Shown here piece after piece: positions 41,730 through 54,330 of a DNA stretch of 64,000 nt (its first letter is position 1; every line of letters begins with the position of its first letter). The notes beneath the pieces are model-generated. The model was not told where the DNA came from and ran no database searches. It was given only the letters and a program-made list of their open reading frames with translations. Source of the DNA: Glebionis coronaria (Eukaryota > Streptophyta > Magnoliopsida > Asterales > Asteraceae); NCBI GenBank assembly GCA_025667525.1, contig CM046875.1:206766271-206830270 (forward strand). The letters are read 5' to 3'. A program made the position numbers and the translations under genes.

Positions 41730-42802
41730 GGCCTTAGAAGGCTGAGTTCACAATGTGAAAAACTAGAAATCCTAGCTATAAAATCTCATAAATTCCCTTG
41801 AACCCTTCTAGACGTTTTTGGTGTTGTGAGCTGTCACTTTTGATCTTGAGTGTTCATTTATCCTTAAGGAACAAGTATGAATCCTTGGCCGTTGGATTTT
41901 ACACATGGGATGGCTTGGAGAGGAAGTTGCACTCTTATTGGTGGACGAGGTTGATGGTGGGGGCCACTTGTTGATGGAATATATGATGTGAGGCGTGTGA
42001 TGGGTGCGTGTGAGGGTGAATCACACGTGGGAAGTGCCAATTGGTTTTTAACCTTTGGTTTAAGTGGGTTAAAATATGGGGGTGAAGAAGGGTGAACAGT
42101 GGTAAGTTTGATCCGAAATTAATGGGAGAAATATGTTTGGCGCGTGTTTGTGGGTTTCAAATGTTTTAGTGCACACCTTTGGTCCCTAGGCTTTGGTGAA
42201 ATGTGTATAAGAAGTTTATTCAGCCCATAAATCCGAATCCTTTGTTATTTAAGTTTCTTTTTTCATATTTTGGCCACGAAAACTTTATAAAAGGGATTTT
42301 ATGGCTTAAATAACTTTGGGATAATTACACAAATGGCCCTTTTGTGTTTTTAATCATAGAATAAGGACCAAATGTGTAATATTCTTGAACTTCAAGGGTA
42401 TTCTTTGTACAATTGACATATTGGAGGACCATTGTTGACATTTCTTCAATCTTGAGGGACTAAACTTACCAAATCTTCAAAGTTGAGGGACCATTTTGTA
42501 ATTTTGACAAAATTAAGGGACCAAACTTGTAATTATGTATATACAAGGTTACTAAGTGTCATTGCTTCATTGATTAGAGATCATTCTTGTACATCTTCAA
42601 GTCTTGAAGGGTTTTTCTTTGAGAAATCCATAACTAGGGCCCGGTTCATTGTGCGGCTTTGTTTCTCGTGTTCGTTTTTCCTTGTTTCTTGTGATCTTTT
42701 GTCTTTTTCATGATATCCATACCTAAAATACACAAGTAAACAAACACAAGCATATATATGGTATTTTGATGACATTTTATGCATTTAAAGCCCGAGAAGA
42801 AC

Positions 42803-42832
42803 GATGAGATCATGTATAAATGCCATCTCATC
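42803..42832 (-). other. LTR-terminal hairpin (large Athila 5' LTR)
   Basis: Immediately after the LTR's first T, GATGAGAT and ATCTCATC form an 8-bp stem around 14 bases. The copies at 9021-9050 and 61738-61767 fold the same way; the latter has a compensatory pair change. Confidence 0.7.
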
Positions 42833-42833
42833 A

Positions 42834-44979
42834 GTTTATGAAGTAATTCAGTGGGAAATGAAAATAAGCTATGACATATATAGGCTATAATCACAGAGAC
42901 TTTTATGGGAATCTAGGCTATTATCACAGAGATTTAAGCAAGTTATGATGATTAGAAAGTGGACTATTTTAGGCATCTATGACTGACCCAATGTGTTTTA
43001 GTCCCATTTACCTTTTTGACTGAATGTTTGACTTCCAAAACTTGCATACATGTATTGGACCAATATGTGAGTGAATGTAAACAAGTTTTACTCTAAACTT
43101 ATGGCAGAATCAAAATCTTGCAGTTAATCCAAACACCACTTATCAACTAAACAGAATGATGAGCTAAGCAACAAGATCAAATCTAACAGATTAAGACTAT
43201 AAGCTATCAAAACATATCAGATAGATCAAATAGATCAAATAGCAGGCAATACCAATTAAGATTACACTAAGACTAGGAATTGAGCATGCATTTGACTTTT
43301 TAGAGGAAATGTAAACAAAATATGAACTTTTTAGCAAATGATGCCTCTTTTAATGGAGAAGAGAGTGTTGAACTCTCTTTGAGCTTATCTACACCTTATC
43401 ACCAATCTACAAAAACCAAATCAACATCCATCACCATGGATCATCATCATCATCAAGGTCTGATCATAGGCTATGGCTAGAACTGGTAGGAAAAGCTTAT
43501 GAACTCTAAATTCTGAACACTATATCTTCTCAAACCATCAATACAACTTTATTATTCACTAAGTATTAATAGAATTCAAAGAATGCAGGTATGAACAACA
43601 AGGAATAGTAGAGTAAGATAGATCAAGTGAAGTGTGAATTTTGAGTTTTATTAATGGTGGAAAGTTTGTTAAGCTGTTACAACTACTTTAACAAACTAAA
43701 GAGTGGTTGTCAATCACTATTTAGTTGCTAAGAAACTGAAGAAATGAATTGGGGAAATTCCACAAGTGTGTGTTTTTCACACACTAGCTAACTGCTACAA
43801 ATGAACTATCTATCCACTATTTATAGACGAAATGAGATGAGTTGTTGATGTAGGTGACGTGTCTTCACAAAGTAGATTCTTCCACGTGTCCATGTAGCTC
43901 AATTGCAATTTGTGTTCTTGGCCAGGAATTGGTGGCTTTTGAATCACTTGATATCAACTTGATTAAGTGGTAGGGTTGTGTTCGCCTTTCCTCAATGAAC
44001 ATTTTTCATGTTTAACACTTCTCATGAAATGGCCTCCATCAATCTCTTTGTGCTGGGAATGACTTGGCCACGTGTTATGATATTATTTGTGAAGAGAGAA
44101 ACACACGGATCGTTATCTAAACGGTGAAATATGATTGGTGGACATGTGCTAGTCGGCATAACTGTTGAGATACGGTGGCATCTTATCACTCTTCTTTAAT
44201 GAGCATGAAGTGGCAATCCGAGTCATTGAAAAACTTGTTTCTCATTGGTCTAAACCACTAGCACCCAGATCAAGTCCATTTTAGTTTCATATTTGGCAGA
44301 TTTAACCCCTCCACTTTGGTAGTTTGTTAGTTTAGGCTAGAAACTTCATGAACTTGTCTTCTTCAGTCCCTCAACTTATGAGATCAAGTAATTAGGCCCT
44401 TTTACTTTGGTTGACTTGAATCTTGGGCACTTTGACTTTCTTGAATTTACACTTCAATTCCTTTAAGTTTGGCAGTTTGTCATGAAAGGTCCTTGATCTT
44501 TGGAGACTTGTCACAATGAGTCCTTCTTTTGTCTTTTCTTCAATATTAATGCCTTGAAATCCGTGTTTGTACCAAATCGCATTATTTTACCTACAAAATC
44601 ACAAACAACAAAGAGTACCCCATAATACTACTTTTTCACATAAAACTTGGTATTTTCCTTTATGTTTTAGGGTTTAATTTGCTATAACTGAAATGAGATT
44701 TCACTCATATCACTAAACCACTATAAATCATTGTGCATTGTGGTTTGTTTCTTTATAGCTTCAAGTCATTTACTTTACATATTCACGCTTCGTCTATATA
44801 CATTCACAATCACAAGAAAGTTTCTAAATAATTAAAACTAATCGGTAAAAACTATTCAACCCCCCTTCTAGTTTTCTACATTGTCTTTCAAAATTCTCTA
44901 GAGATCATCCAAGTCCTCCCTATCCAATGACTATAACATTTTTATCTAAAAACATATATTCTTCCATTTGTTCTCCAAT
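42834..44979. other. AT-rich flank of the large Athila, no gene
   Basis: Noncoding sequence. A short repeat of GGCTAT(A/T)ATCACAGAGA appears twice near 42890-42940. At 44859-44870 is a C-run (CAACCCCCCTTCTAG) after a TATA-bearing stretch (ACTATAAATC near 44713), which could be the edge of another Copia LTR. No partner LTR or primer site was found, so this is only a suggestion. Confidence 0.4.
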
Positions 44980-46721
44980 TTAATGATGCTTCCACCATCT
45001 CATATTTCCTTCATAATGAGCTTCATAATTAAAAATTGGATACTTTGATCTTAATGGTTTAGATTGAAAATCTTCAGCTACAACCAACTCCAAACATCCC
45101 TTCAATTCCTCATCAGAAGGACCTAAATCTTCTGTTGTAAATTTCCCAATCTTATCCATTATTTTCTGTCTCTTTGATGCTCTTAGTTTATACAAAACAC
45201 TAGTTGCTGGCATTGCTTCTGGTTATTGTGGATAAGAAGTTTGAGTAGTATATGTGATTCTGTTTCTTTTTTATCTAACCATCTTCATCCACTTTTTATT
45301 TTCTACATCAAACTTTCTTTCCAACGTATAGTGCATAAGAATAAAATACTGCTTAACTCTCAAAACAGGAAGAACACGTGCTTCAATCTGCTCAAATGTC
45401 ATTCCCTTGAAGTCTTTGAGTTCCCATAAATTATGACTTCTGAAGATAGACACATAATATTTCCTCTTTGCAGCTCTAGTATTCTATCTTTCTCCTTCTA
45501 ATCTTGATGTCTCAAAATCCTAGTCAAATCCGTTTGATATTCAAGAGTCATTGCAACACAATCAATATTTTCTTTTAGGGACATAGTATCTTTCCAAGAT
45601 TCATAGTCAACCATGAACTTAGAGATAATTTCATTAACCCAATCCAATTTCTTTAGTATATCACCAAGTCTCTTTTATGTGTACTCATGATTAGCATCAA
45701 CTTCATCCTCAGATTGAGTCCAAGTAATATCCAAAGCATGATTGTTTTCAAGGCTTATTTCTAGCTCTGCATCATGTCTAATTCGTAAAGTACTTGGAGA
45801 CACTACTTCTTCATAGTCAACCATGAACTTAGAGACATATTATCTTCCCAAGCTTCATAACCAATCATTAACTTAGAGACAGTTTCATTCGCTCAATCCA
45901 ATTGCTTGAGCATATCACCAAGCCTATTATGTGTACTCTTAATCAGCATCAACTTCATCCTCAGATTCAGTCTAAGTAATATCGAAAGCAAAATTGGCTT
46001 CAAGGCTTTTTTTCTAGCTTTACATCATGTCTAGTTCGTCTAGTCCTTGGAGAAATTCTTCTTCCAACAGATGAGTTTTTTCTTTATCATGAAAATCAAT
46101 CCTTAGACATGTGGTTAAAACCCTTTGACCTGTTGGCTCTCTTATCTTAAATCCAAGAAGAACCACCCATGTGGACCCCTCAGCAGAACTAACAAACTTA
46201 CCACCAGCATTATCAACATCACCACCAGCATTAATATTTTCAATACCATTATTAAATGCACCACTACCATCATTAACCTCCCCTGAAGCCAAACTTACAT
46301 CTTTGTCAACTCCCGGTGATTTGAGACCTAGCATAATCTCAGTTTGAGTTGACTTTTTCCTGAAGCTCCCTATCAAATAACTAAGCTTCTTCATCTTCTC
46401 CTTGATTTATGGGGAGCCCAACATCATCAAATCCATAAATAGTCTCTTTTGAAGAAGAAGAGACTTTGAACCACCTAGAAGAAGATGACTTATCTTGTTG
46501 AAGCCTATGTATAATCTCCCTCAAAGTAGTAAGTTCCTTTGTCTGTGCATCAATGACTTGAGGTTGCACCTCCTTAGCCTGCTCCAAAATTGTTACCTTG
46601 GTACTCAAATATAAAACTATCAATTCTAATTTTGAAACTATATCCCCACCTCCTTCAAGAAAAGTAACCCTTGTTAGTGGATCATTGGACCTAGTGGGGA
46701 ACTTATTTATGTTACTCCTCT
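44980..46721 (-). pseudogene. decayed coding remnant, probably from a retroelement's extra ORF
   Basis: Successive short minus-strand frames (46381-46721, 46020-46394, 45271-45453, 44980-45213) look like pieces of one protein. Segments include LTTLREIIHRLQQD (coiled-coil-like), GMTFEQIEARVLPVLR and SDEELKGCLELVVAEDF…SKYPIFNYEAHY. The style recalls ORFs placed after pol in Asteraceae Copia elements, but no catalytic domain is visible and function is unknown. The middle contains an imperfect tandem duplication of about 235 bases. Copia B's 3' LTR abuts it at 46722, so Copia B probably inserted into it. Confidence 0.42.
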
Positions 46722-47022
46722 TGTAGAACAATGATAATCTATAATCTAATCAAGAGGGTTGTTGTTAATCTAGAGAGAGAAACAAAAGAGAGAAACAAAA
46801 AAACTTTTATTAATATGTGTAAAACAACTAAACAACCAACACCCCTTTCCATGGTGGAAAGGGGTTTATATACCCAAGTCCTTAAGTGACTTGGGCCTCC
46901 GGCCCATGAACATGCTCATGGGTCGGGCTAAACATAAGAATTACTTAAACAATACTAGGATCCTATAACTATATAACTAGAGTGACCGAGACTTTCTTAA
47001 TACATAAAACGTATTTCTAACA
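46722..47022 (-). repeat. 3' LTR of Copia B
   Basis: About 301 bases. The minus strand begins TGTTAGAAATACG, next to a polypurine tract, and parallels the Copia A LTR in order. The left border (minus strand …TTGTTCTACA) is chosen by the CA rule without a second LTR to compare. Confidence 0.75.
46842..46872 (-). promoter_or_regulatory. TATA box and adjoining hairpin, Copia B LTR
   Basis: The minus strand reads TATATAAA, then CCCCTTTCC-ACCAT-GGAAAGGGG, a perfect 9-bp stem (46842-46864). It occupies the same place as the different-sequence stem of Copia A. Confidence 0.65.
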
Positions 47023-47034
47023 ATCTCCCCCAAA
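47023..47034 (-). other. polypurine tract of Copia B
   Basis: The minus strand reads TTTGGGGGAGAT just before the LTR. It is the counterpart of 26414-26425. Confidence 0.82.
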
Positions 47035-49296
47035 GGGAGGTCACTCCAAATTTACAAAGTCCTAATCTAGCATGTTAGATCTTGTTCTTGAGCTCGTAGT
47101 CCACTTTTCTCTTTTCTCTTTTCTTTTTGTTGTGACTATGTTGATGTTGAACTTTTAGGCTTTGGCTTTAGAGCATTGTTCTTTTGACCCTTCACGTGCG
47201 ATCTTTGCCTTCTTGTGATTCTTTCCTCCTCGTGACTTCATGTCCCACACACTTATCCTTTGTTGAATTCTTTGAAAGTTTCAGAGTCGATACAGCGGAA
47301 GACTTTTTAGGTCACACTTTCTTGAATTTGCTGAAATATTTGAAGCAGAAGGAATAAATATGTGAGGACGACTTCAACAGGTACACCGCAACGCCACCAT
47401 CTTCAATAGGTACACCGCAACGCCACCGTCTTCGAATGCAGCAACATAATAAGACACGAATAAAATGGCTTTGACATTTTATTCTAATTCGGTAGCATTT
47501 TACCTCCGGTCGGTGAAGACCGTTGGACGATATTAAATATCGTACCCGTGACGGATAGTTTCAATTAAGTAACTTCCTGACAGGATTTCGCGGGTAAACC
47601 CGTTCTCTTTATTCGACCGTCTAAAGTTGACTGCGAACATAAAGAGTGAATCATTTGGATTAAAAATCCTTATGATTAAAGCCGTCAATTCATGAAACCT
47701 GGAACAAGTGAATTTCAATTAAGATTTTCACCATCGTTGCTTTCCAGTTGTCACGAGCTTGATTCAAATAGAATCTTGCTTGTCACCTACCAAGTGTTGT
47801 TTGATGTTAACACTAGAAGGATTTCCACTCGTCACTGTGAACACTAAAGAGTGTCACTCTGAGTGTTCTGGCAAGATCATACGATAATGCGTAGAGGTCT
47901 GGAACGAGTTTAAGTTCAGTTAAGAATTAAACTACTGTTTCTTTCCAGTTTTCACAAGATTGGTTCTTAAAGAACCGCACGTGTCACCTACCATGAGCTT
48001 GTTTGATGTTGGCTCAAGCAGGATTTCCATCTTCATTGTAATACTTGCGTATCACTCGGATGTTCTGGTAATATTATAGGAATACCGCGTAGGACTCATA
48101 AAGATCTCTTACTTTTCACAGTGTGTGAAGAAGCAAGGAATAAATGGAAAGTGTCCTAATGAGACTTTTGATGATCTCGTGGCTCTAGACTCGATAGTGC
48201 GTTTTGATTTAGTGAGCGATGGCTGGAGAGGATTGCCACCTTTTCAATATCAATCTATTCGGAGTGAATATACCAATCTGGGATAACGTGTTGAACTCCG
48301 TTTGATTAAAACAAATATCTTTTGAGAGATATTTGAGTTAGCTGGGGAGAGTTGTGCATTGCATCACTGGGTCCATGATGTCTATCTTCAATATCGAGAA
48401 TCATTGAAAAATGATCTCAATAGCATATGTATTGACTTGGTTTCTGCCTAAAGTTATAAGGAGGGCTTCTTTCTTTACACCCTTATCTTTACAAAACTTT
48501 TTCAATCTTCAACCCCTTCAATGCTTACCAATACGTCATCACTAGCACCTTGTTGTGATTGTTCCAGTGCTAGCTTAAGTACTTGGTCGACATTCAGCTA
48601 CGTTCACAATCATTCTCCATCTTTCCTAGGACTTCTAATTCTATCTAGGGAATTGTCCTTGGGAAGATTCCATCGGTTCTGATGAATCATTGGACTAATA
48701 CCTATACCTACCACCCTTTTGTCACCACATCCGTTGTGAATTAAGTGTGTTTTGGGTAAGTATTGTCACCATGAAAAATCCTTGAAAAGTCACTTAAAGC
48801 ACTTGTGATATTATAATCAAAGTTTTTGTGCCTTAATTGTTTTGATCATCAAAAACGCTCCCCTTATCATGTGCATGACACATATTAAGTTGGTTTATCT
48901 TTTAAGTCTTTTCCATTGTTTAGCCAAATATCATTAAGTCTCCTTAATCCCATTTTCTCCCTTTTCCAAAATGTTAACCATCAATATTTTGGATATTAAA
49001 TGGATTAACCGGTCTTTGGGTAAAAATGAAATCAATCTATGGCCATAGAATATATTAATGCTCCCCCTCAAGTTAATGAGGGTAAGTTGTTGTGCTTGAG
49101 TATGATATATTTTGAAAGATTTAGAATCTCGTGAAAAATTCTGGAAACATTATCATACTTTCACACTACAACAAGCCATAAAAGCATAATATTTACAATA
49201 TTTATATATTCACAAATTTAACAATATGGAGATGACCTGAGGTAGTAGGACCCTTTAGATGGATCGTTCCATGAACTTGTGGGGCGCTCCATACGG
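47035..49296 (-). other. 3' untranslated region of Copia B
   Basis: No gene is supported. It is collinear with 26426-28400 of Copia A over about 2 kb, so the region is conserved beyond chance for noncoding DNA of this age. A short direct duplication near 47365-47430 repeats AGGTACACCGCAACGCCACC. Further GGGGGAG-type runs occur near 48855 and 49063. Confidence 0.65.
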
Positions 49297-52200
49297 TCAT
49301 CCATAAACGAATCGTTCTAAACTTCTTATGAGACGTCTTTCTCTCAGCTTTTCATCAATCTTCTTGATCGCATATGTAGCACTCTGTTTATATACCTTGT
49401 CCCATTCTACAGTGACCTCTGGAAGAGTCTTGTGGTTGTTGAGATGCACCAGCTTGTCCCGAATATAGGTGAGAGTCCCGTCACTTAATTTGTTGATCTC
49501 TGGAATTCTCATGAACTTCATAAGACCACGACCATTCAGGTAGAAAATGCCAGGCATCGGGTCAGAGGTGCTGGTGTAAGGAGATTTGTCTGAATGCCTC
49601 TGGAAGACTTTAGTACGTGGTTTTGAAAGGTTGAGCTTCCGTTGATAACTTTCTACTCCAAGTTTCAGATCTTCAACTCTTTTCTTGATGACAACTTGAC
49701 GTGTGTACATTCGAAGAGCTAAATTCAGGGCAATTAGTTCTTCTTACGTCAAGTGTCTGAGGGCGTTGTGAGTTAGCAAAAGCAGCATGTCCTCAATGTC
49801 CTCGAGACGAAGCAGTGGAAATTCTCCTTCCTGGATTGTGTATACTTTTTCATCTTCTCGACTGAGTCTCATCTCTGTCAAATGTTGATAGCCTGTTTTG
49901 GGTTCAATCCTAACGCCTTGGATGCTTTTGTTTCAAATTAGGGAGAAGACTTGAGAACATGAGTTGTGCACACATGCATAGTTGTAGGCGCGTCGCACAC
50001 GCTCATCCCAATGTGAAGCACCCAATTCAGCATATCGATCATATTTAGGATATTTTTGTGGAACCCAAAGACGATTAACTTTTTCTTCTAACCACAGTAT
50101 CAAATCCCAAGTTGCAGCCTTTACCAATGTTAGGGAAGTTGCATACTTGTTTGCTCCCTTGAGCAAGTATTCAAGATCCTCACTGACAAAGAAGTCAAGT
50201 GCAATTTGATCATCATCTACAGTTGTAGTAGGAGGAGGTTTTATAGACGCATGAAGACCATCCCCTTGAGTGGTTCTCAAAGCTTTAAGAAGTTCATTTG
50301 CGTTGTACTCGTATTATGTGCTGCTGAGCCTTGATTTAACACGAAGGTTGGGATTTTTGAGTCCTCTCACAACCATTGCTTGAGTTACATTAGACCCATA
50401 GTTGTACTCCAAGAATCTTGAAAAGTCTATTGGATTGCTTAGGAATTGAGAGAAGTCAGCTTCATCAGCCTTTGTCAGTGGACGAAGTGCAGCAGCATTG
50501 GATACCCAAGGTTGTACGTGTGCATTTTCATCTTCCTCGAGTGTATCCACCCATGCTGGTTCACTTGTCTCTGGAACATCAGGAACTGCAGTAGAGACTT
50601 GAACATCATCAACCGGTTCTGCTACTTCTTTAGTGTCTGGTAAGTCTTGGTCTGGATCAGAGACTGGAATGTCTTGTACAGGTTGATCGGGTTCCGTCAG
50701 ATGTTGTTGTACTATCGGTGTAGTAACTGAAGCAACTGGGGCAAATGTGACTGGAGTATGTGATGAGGCTGTATTAGCATCTACATCATGAAACTTCTTG
50801 GTCCGTCTGCCTTGACGAGCTGTAGGTGTTAGAGTTGATTTACCCTTTGTAGCCTCATCTTTGGAAGATTTGTCACCTTTGGACTTGGCTTGCTTGTCTC
50901 CATCCTTTTTCCCTGTATCATCGTTCCCTTCTTCTTGATCATCCCCATTTTTGCCATTACCATCACCATCACCATTATCATCACCATCGCTGTTTTTAGC
51001 ACTGTCTTCTTCGTCATTTGTAACTTCTTCGTCATCAGTACCTTTGTCTTCATCACTCCCGCCTTTTTCATTACTATCTTTGTCTTCATCACCCTTGTCA
51101 TCATCACCCTTGTCATCATCGTCATTGTTATCATCAGCATCGTCGTCATCATCGTCAGATTCATCTTCTTCTTCACTTAAGATATCATAGGGAACTACAG
51201 AACCATGTTTCTCAAATACCTTAGTATCTTGATCTATGGCCGTCTTAAGAGCATTGTGGAGGATCTTTTGAGCTTTAGTTTTGTTGTAGGACCCGACTTG
51301 AATCATCCGAGCATGTAAGATTTTCTTTAACTCATAATCCGTGAACTTTTGAGCCATGAGAAAATCTGACTTTTTAGCGTCAGAAGACTTGATCATGACA
51401 TTGCTTGCAGCAATTTGTTTCAGCTCGTCGCTCAGATTGTCAACAGATTCCTTGACCTTTTCATCAAGTGATTGAACAATTGCTTCATTTGCTTCGGCAA
51501 GAACCTCTTTCTCAGCTCGATACCTCTTTTTAAGGTCTCGAAGACGAATGAATGATGCTTCGTTTTTGGTTTTTTCCTTTTCTTTGACTAGAGCTAGTTC
51601 TTCTGCATGGAGTTTACGAGATAATTCCAACTCTTCTTGGAATTTAGCAATGGCGTCTTCTTGAGATTTTCTTAAGGATTCTTCACTTTTTTGTCTACGA
51701 GCTAACTCTTCTTTAATCCGAACCATTTCTTCTTGTTGAGCTTGCAAGTGTTGTTCTATCTGAATCATAAACATTGTTGATAATGATGGAATCAACGTTA
51801 TCGGTGCAGCTATGGTTTGTTGTGTAGGAGTAATGGTCACGACAGTGCTAGACAATGAAGTTGAAAGAGGGCGACTTGGTAGAGTTAACGGGAGTTGCGT
51901 TGACGTAGGTGGAGTCTCTGTAATAACCGGTGGGGGTAGAGTTTAAACTAGTGGAGGCACTGTAGTAGCTGGTGGAGGCACTGTAGTAACTGGTGGAGGC
52001 ACGGTAGAAACTTGTAGAGGCATTGTTGAAAGTGGTAAAGACGCTATAGAAACTGCTGGGGTTACTGTAGAAACTTGTAGATGCACTGTAGAAAGTGGTT
52101 AGGACACTGTGGAAACTGGTGGAGGCATTGTAGATACTAGTGAAGGCATTGTAGTAACGGGTATAGACACTGTAGAACTTATGACTTTGGTAGTCTCAAC

Positions 52201-53538
52201 AAATGCTGTTGTATCAGTGGAGCCGGTAACTTCCATATCCTTCAATCCGTCATGAGGTTATTGTTCATCATCAACATCATCAGCTGTTTGGGCAGATTTG
52301 TCACGACGAGGTGTGTGCTCATCAGGTTTCCCAAATTCAGCAATATCAGAAGGTTGGATGGTTTCCTTTGCTTTCATACTAAAACCACTACCCCCAGTGT
52401 CTTTCTTACTTTGCATAATAGCTGCCTTGACATTTATTCTTTCAGTTTTTCGAAGCATTTCTTCATCATTGATATCTTCATCTTCATCCTCAAGCATTAG
52501 CTCCTTCCCACTAGACTTGGCAACAGTTTTCTTCTTTTTGGGCTTAGGTGAAGCTGTTTCATCTGATGGTTCACCTTGTTTGGGTTTGCCTTTGCCTTTG
52601 GGTTTTGATGAAGAGATCTCTCCCAATGCGGCTCTTTCCTTTTGAAGTTCCATTTCTTCCAACAATTGCTTGTATGCCGCACTTGCTTTGAGTTCATCAG
52701 TTAACATATGATTAGGAATAGCGGTTGGTATACCTGAGTAAACACCGGAGGGTCCATCGTGTTTTAAATCCGCAAGAATATCATCGTCATCGGGAGTATG
52801 CTGAGGACTTCCTTCAAGCTTATCGATTGAGGCATCTAATTGCATGAAGTGACGAATAATAAGCTTAATGAATCGTGGGAAAGGAAAGTAACCTGTCTTC
52901 TTCTTGGTATTGTGTAAGAGTTGATAAGTAAAATCCTCCCATAGTAACTCTACATAGTTCACATTCTTCCTCTCATAGATACCCCAAAAGATACAAGCAG
53001 TTGAAAAACGCAAAGAGTCATATCCAGTTGATTTAGCTGTAAAACACCGAACGAGTGTTCCGAAAAATGTTTTCCAAGGTTGACCCAGGTTAGCTGTAGT
53101 AAATTGAGGCATCCGTCGTAAATCAGGATCACCGTATCCAAGAGAGTGATACATCTTCACAATTGCAGTCTTGTCCGGGTCGGCTGTAAACTTTTGACCT
53201 GCAGGTGGTACTGGTAATCCGAATATTTGACGAAAGATAGAAATTGTGAGAATACATTCCTTTTTGTTGATGGTGATTGTGAACTTTCTGTCTGTTATCC
53301 GTTTCTTTGAAGCCCAAAATTCATGCATATAATCGGTTGGAACCGAAGTCGTACCCCAAAACACCTTCTTAATTGGAGTTCGACCAAGAATATCGGTGAC
53401 CACTTTGAAAGCATAGTGAGCTGAGGCATAATCTTCTTTGTCTTCTTTTAGTCGAAAGCTGTTTGATATGAACTGTAGAGCCTTGGCGGCTTCAAGTGCC
53501 TGATTAGCTTTGATTTGCTTGTCGATAAGTTTAGACAT
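49297..53538 (-). pseudogene. extra ORF downstream of Copia B pol, about 1,400 codons, decayed
   Basis: It starts at MSKLIDKQIKANQ (53538). The N-terminal ~300 residues form a globular region with RKFTITINKKECILTIS and QPWKTFFGTLVRCFTAKSTG. Then come KPKKKKT-type basic clusters, a stop at about 52258, and a proline-rich heptad repeat. A coiled coil (51855 on: QAQQEEMVRIKEELARRQ) follows, then a long Asp/Glu-rich stretch (about 50890-51190) and a C-terminal part (49297-50280). Stops near 52258, 52100, 51945, 50314 and 49930 break it. It occupies the env-like position of some Copia elements, but I see no signal peptide or convincing membrane span. Similar ORFs follow pol in Asteraceae Copia sequences. 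Function is unknown. Confidence 0.68.
51947..52178 (-). repeat. 21-bp coding minisatellite in the extra ORF
   Basis: About eleven units of 21 bases (plus strand ACTGGTGGAGGCACTGTAGT and variants) encode a heptapeptide close to STVPPPV on the minus strand. Divergence between neighbouring units indicates an old array; stops have arisen in at least two units. Confidence 0.85.
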
Positions 53539-53689
53539 GTTTTCTGCTTAAGATGAACAAACATACAAGATTGATATACCCAAAAATATATTTCATGATA
53601 TATATATACCTAAGCAAATCAAGCATATACCAAGGACAAGAAGCAATACACCATCTTTGAATAATTCTACAATCTATGGAAAAAGTGCA

Positions 53690-54330
53690 CTTGACATTTT
53701 CAGAAAAAAATCATCTTTTTCGGAATAATCAACATTTTCAGAAAAAAAACTCTCTTTTTTGGAATAAATGACAATTTCAGAAAAATCCACTTTTTCGGAA
53801 TAACAAACAATTTCAGAAAAATCCACATTTTCGGAATAATGACATTTTCATAAAAACAACTTTTTCGGAATAATTACTTTTTCAGTAAAATCCACTTTTT
53901 TGGAAAACCATCTTTTTCGGAAAACCATCTTTTTCGGAAAACCATCTTTTTCGGAAAAACCATCTTTTTCGGAAAAACTACTTTTTCGGAAAACCCTCTT
54001 TTTCGGAAAATCAACTTCTTCGGAAAACCAATTTCTTCCGAAAAATGGACTTTTCAATGAAATCAACTTTTTCGGAATAATCAACTTCTTCGGAATAAGA
54101 ACATTTTCAGTGAAATCGATTTTTTTCGGAATAATGACTTTTTCAGTAAAACAACTTTTTCGGAAAAATTGCTTTTTCAGTGAAATTTACTTCTTCGTAA
54201 AAATGACATTTTCAGAAAAAACATCTTTTCAGATAAATCCTTTTCGTAGTAAAATGACTTTTTCATAAAAATCTTTGAATAAAAACCATGTTTTCAGAAT
54301 AATCTTCGGATAAACTCATTTTTTCAGAAG
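53690..54330 (-). repeat. TTCCGAAAAA-rich degenerate array in Copia B
   Basis: On the minus strand, imperfect units around TTATTCCGAAAAA or TTTTCCGAAAAA fill the gap between pol and the extra ORF. Near 53900-54000 units are almost perfect 15-17-mers (CATCTTTTTCGGAAAAC on the plus strand). Translated frames here are repeat artefacts. Confidence 0.87.

Larger units (their letters stand above)
8655..42833 (-). mobile_element. large Athila-type Ty3/Gypsy element, interrupted by two insertions
   Basis: Reading right to left: 5' LTR 39193-42833, primer site 39171-39189, leader, gag, protease, RT-RNase H, integrase, long 3' untranslated region, polypurine tract 9052-9064, and the first ~397 bases of the 3' LTR (9051 down to 8655). 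Gag and RT motifs are those of the Athila clade. A plus-strand Athila relative (13693-23161) splits pol between protease and RT, and a Copia element (26091-38493) sits in the leader. Without these insertions about 12.3 kb belong to this element. The 3' LTR is cut at 8655, so target duplications cannot be compared. Confidence 0.82.
39193..42833 (-). repeat. 5' LTR of the large Athila, about 3.64 kb
   Basis: The right end (minus strand TGATGAGATGG) equals the 3' LTR border at 9051 and the start of the plus-strand LTR at 61737. The left end (minus strand ACCACAATCA) is set by TG…CA and the primer site three bases on. It carries a TATA box at 41722-41729 and a terminal hairpin at 42803-42832. It has no coding content. 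Homology to 61737-64000 is patchy but includes the TATA region. The left border is less certain than the right because the 3' LTR is truncated. Confidence 0.75.

Noticed and set aside
50890..51190. Plus-strand ORFs rich in Ile/Thr/Val and Ser/Pro that look like membrane proteins
   Set aside because: They are the reverse complement of the Asp/Glu-rich stretch of the minus-strand extra ORF, so the hydrophobic look is an artefact of GAT/GAC repeats.
53848..54268. ORFs on both strands in the TTCGGAAAA array
   Set aside because: Both are repeat artefacts.
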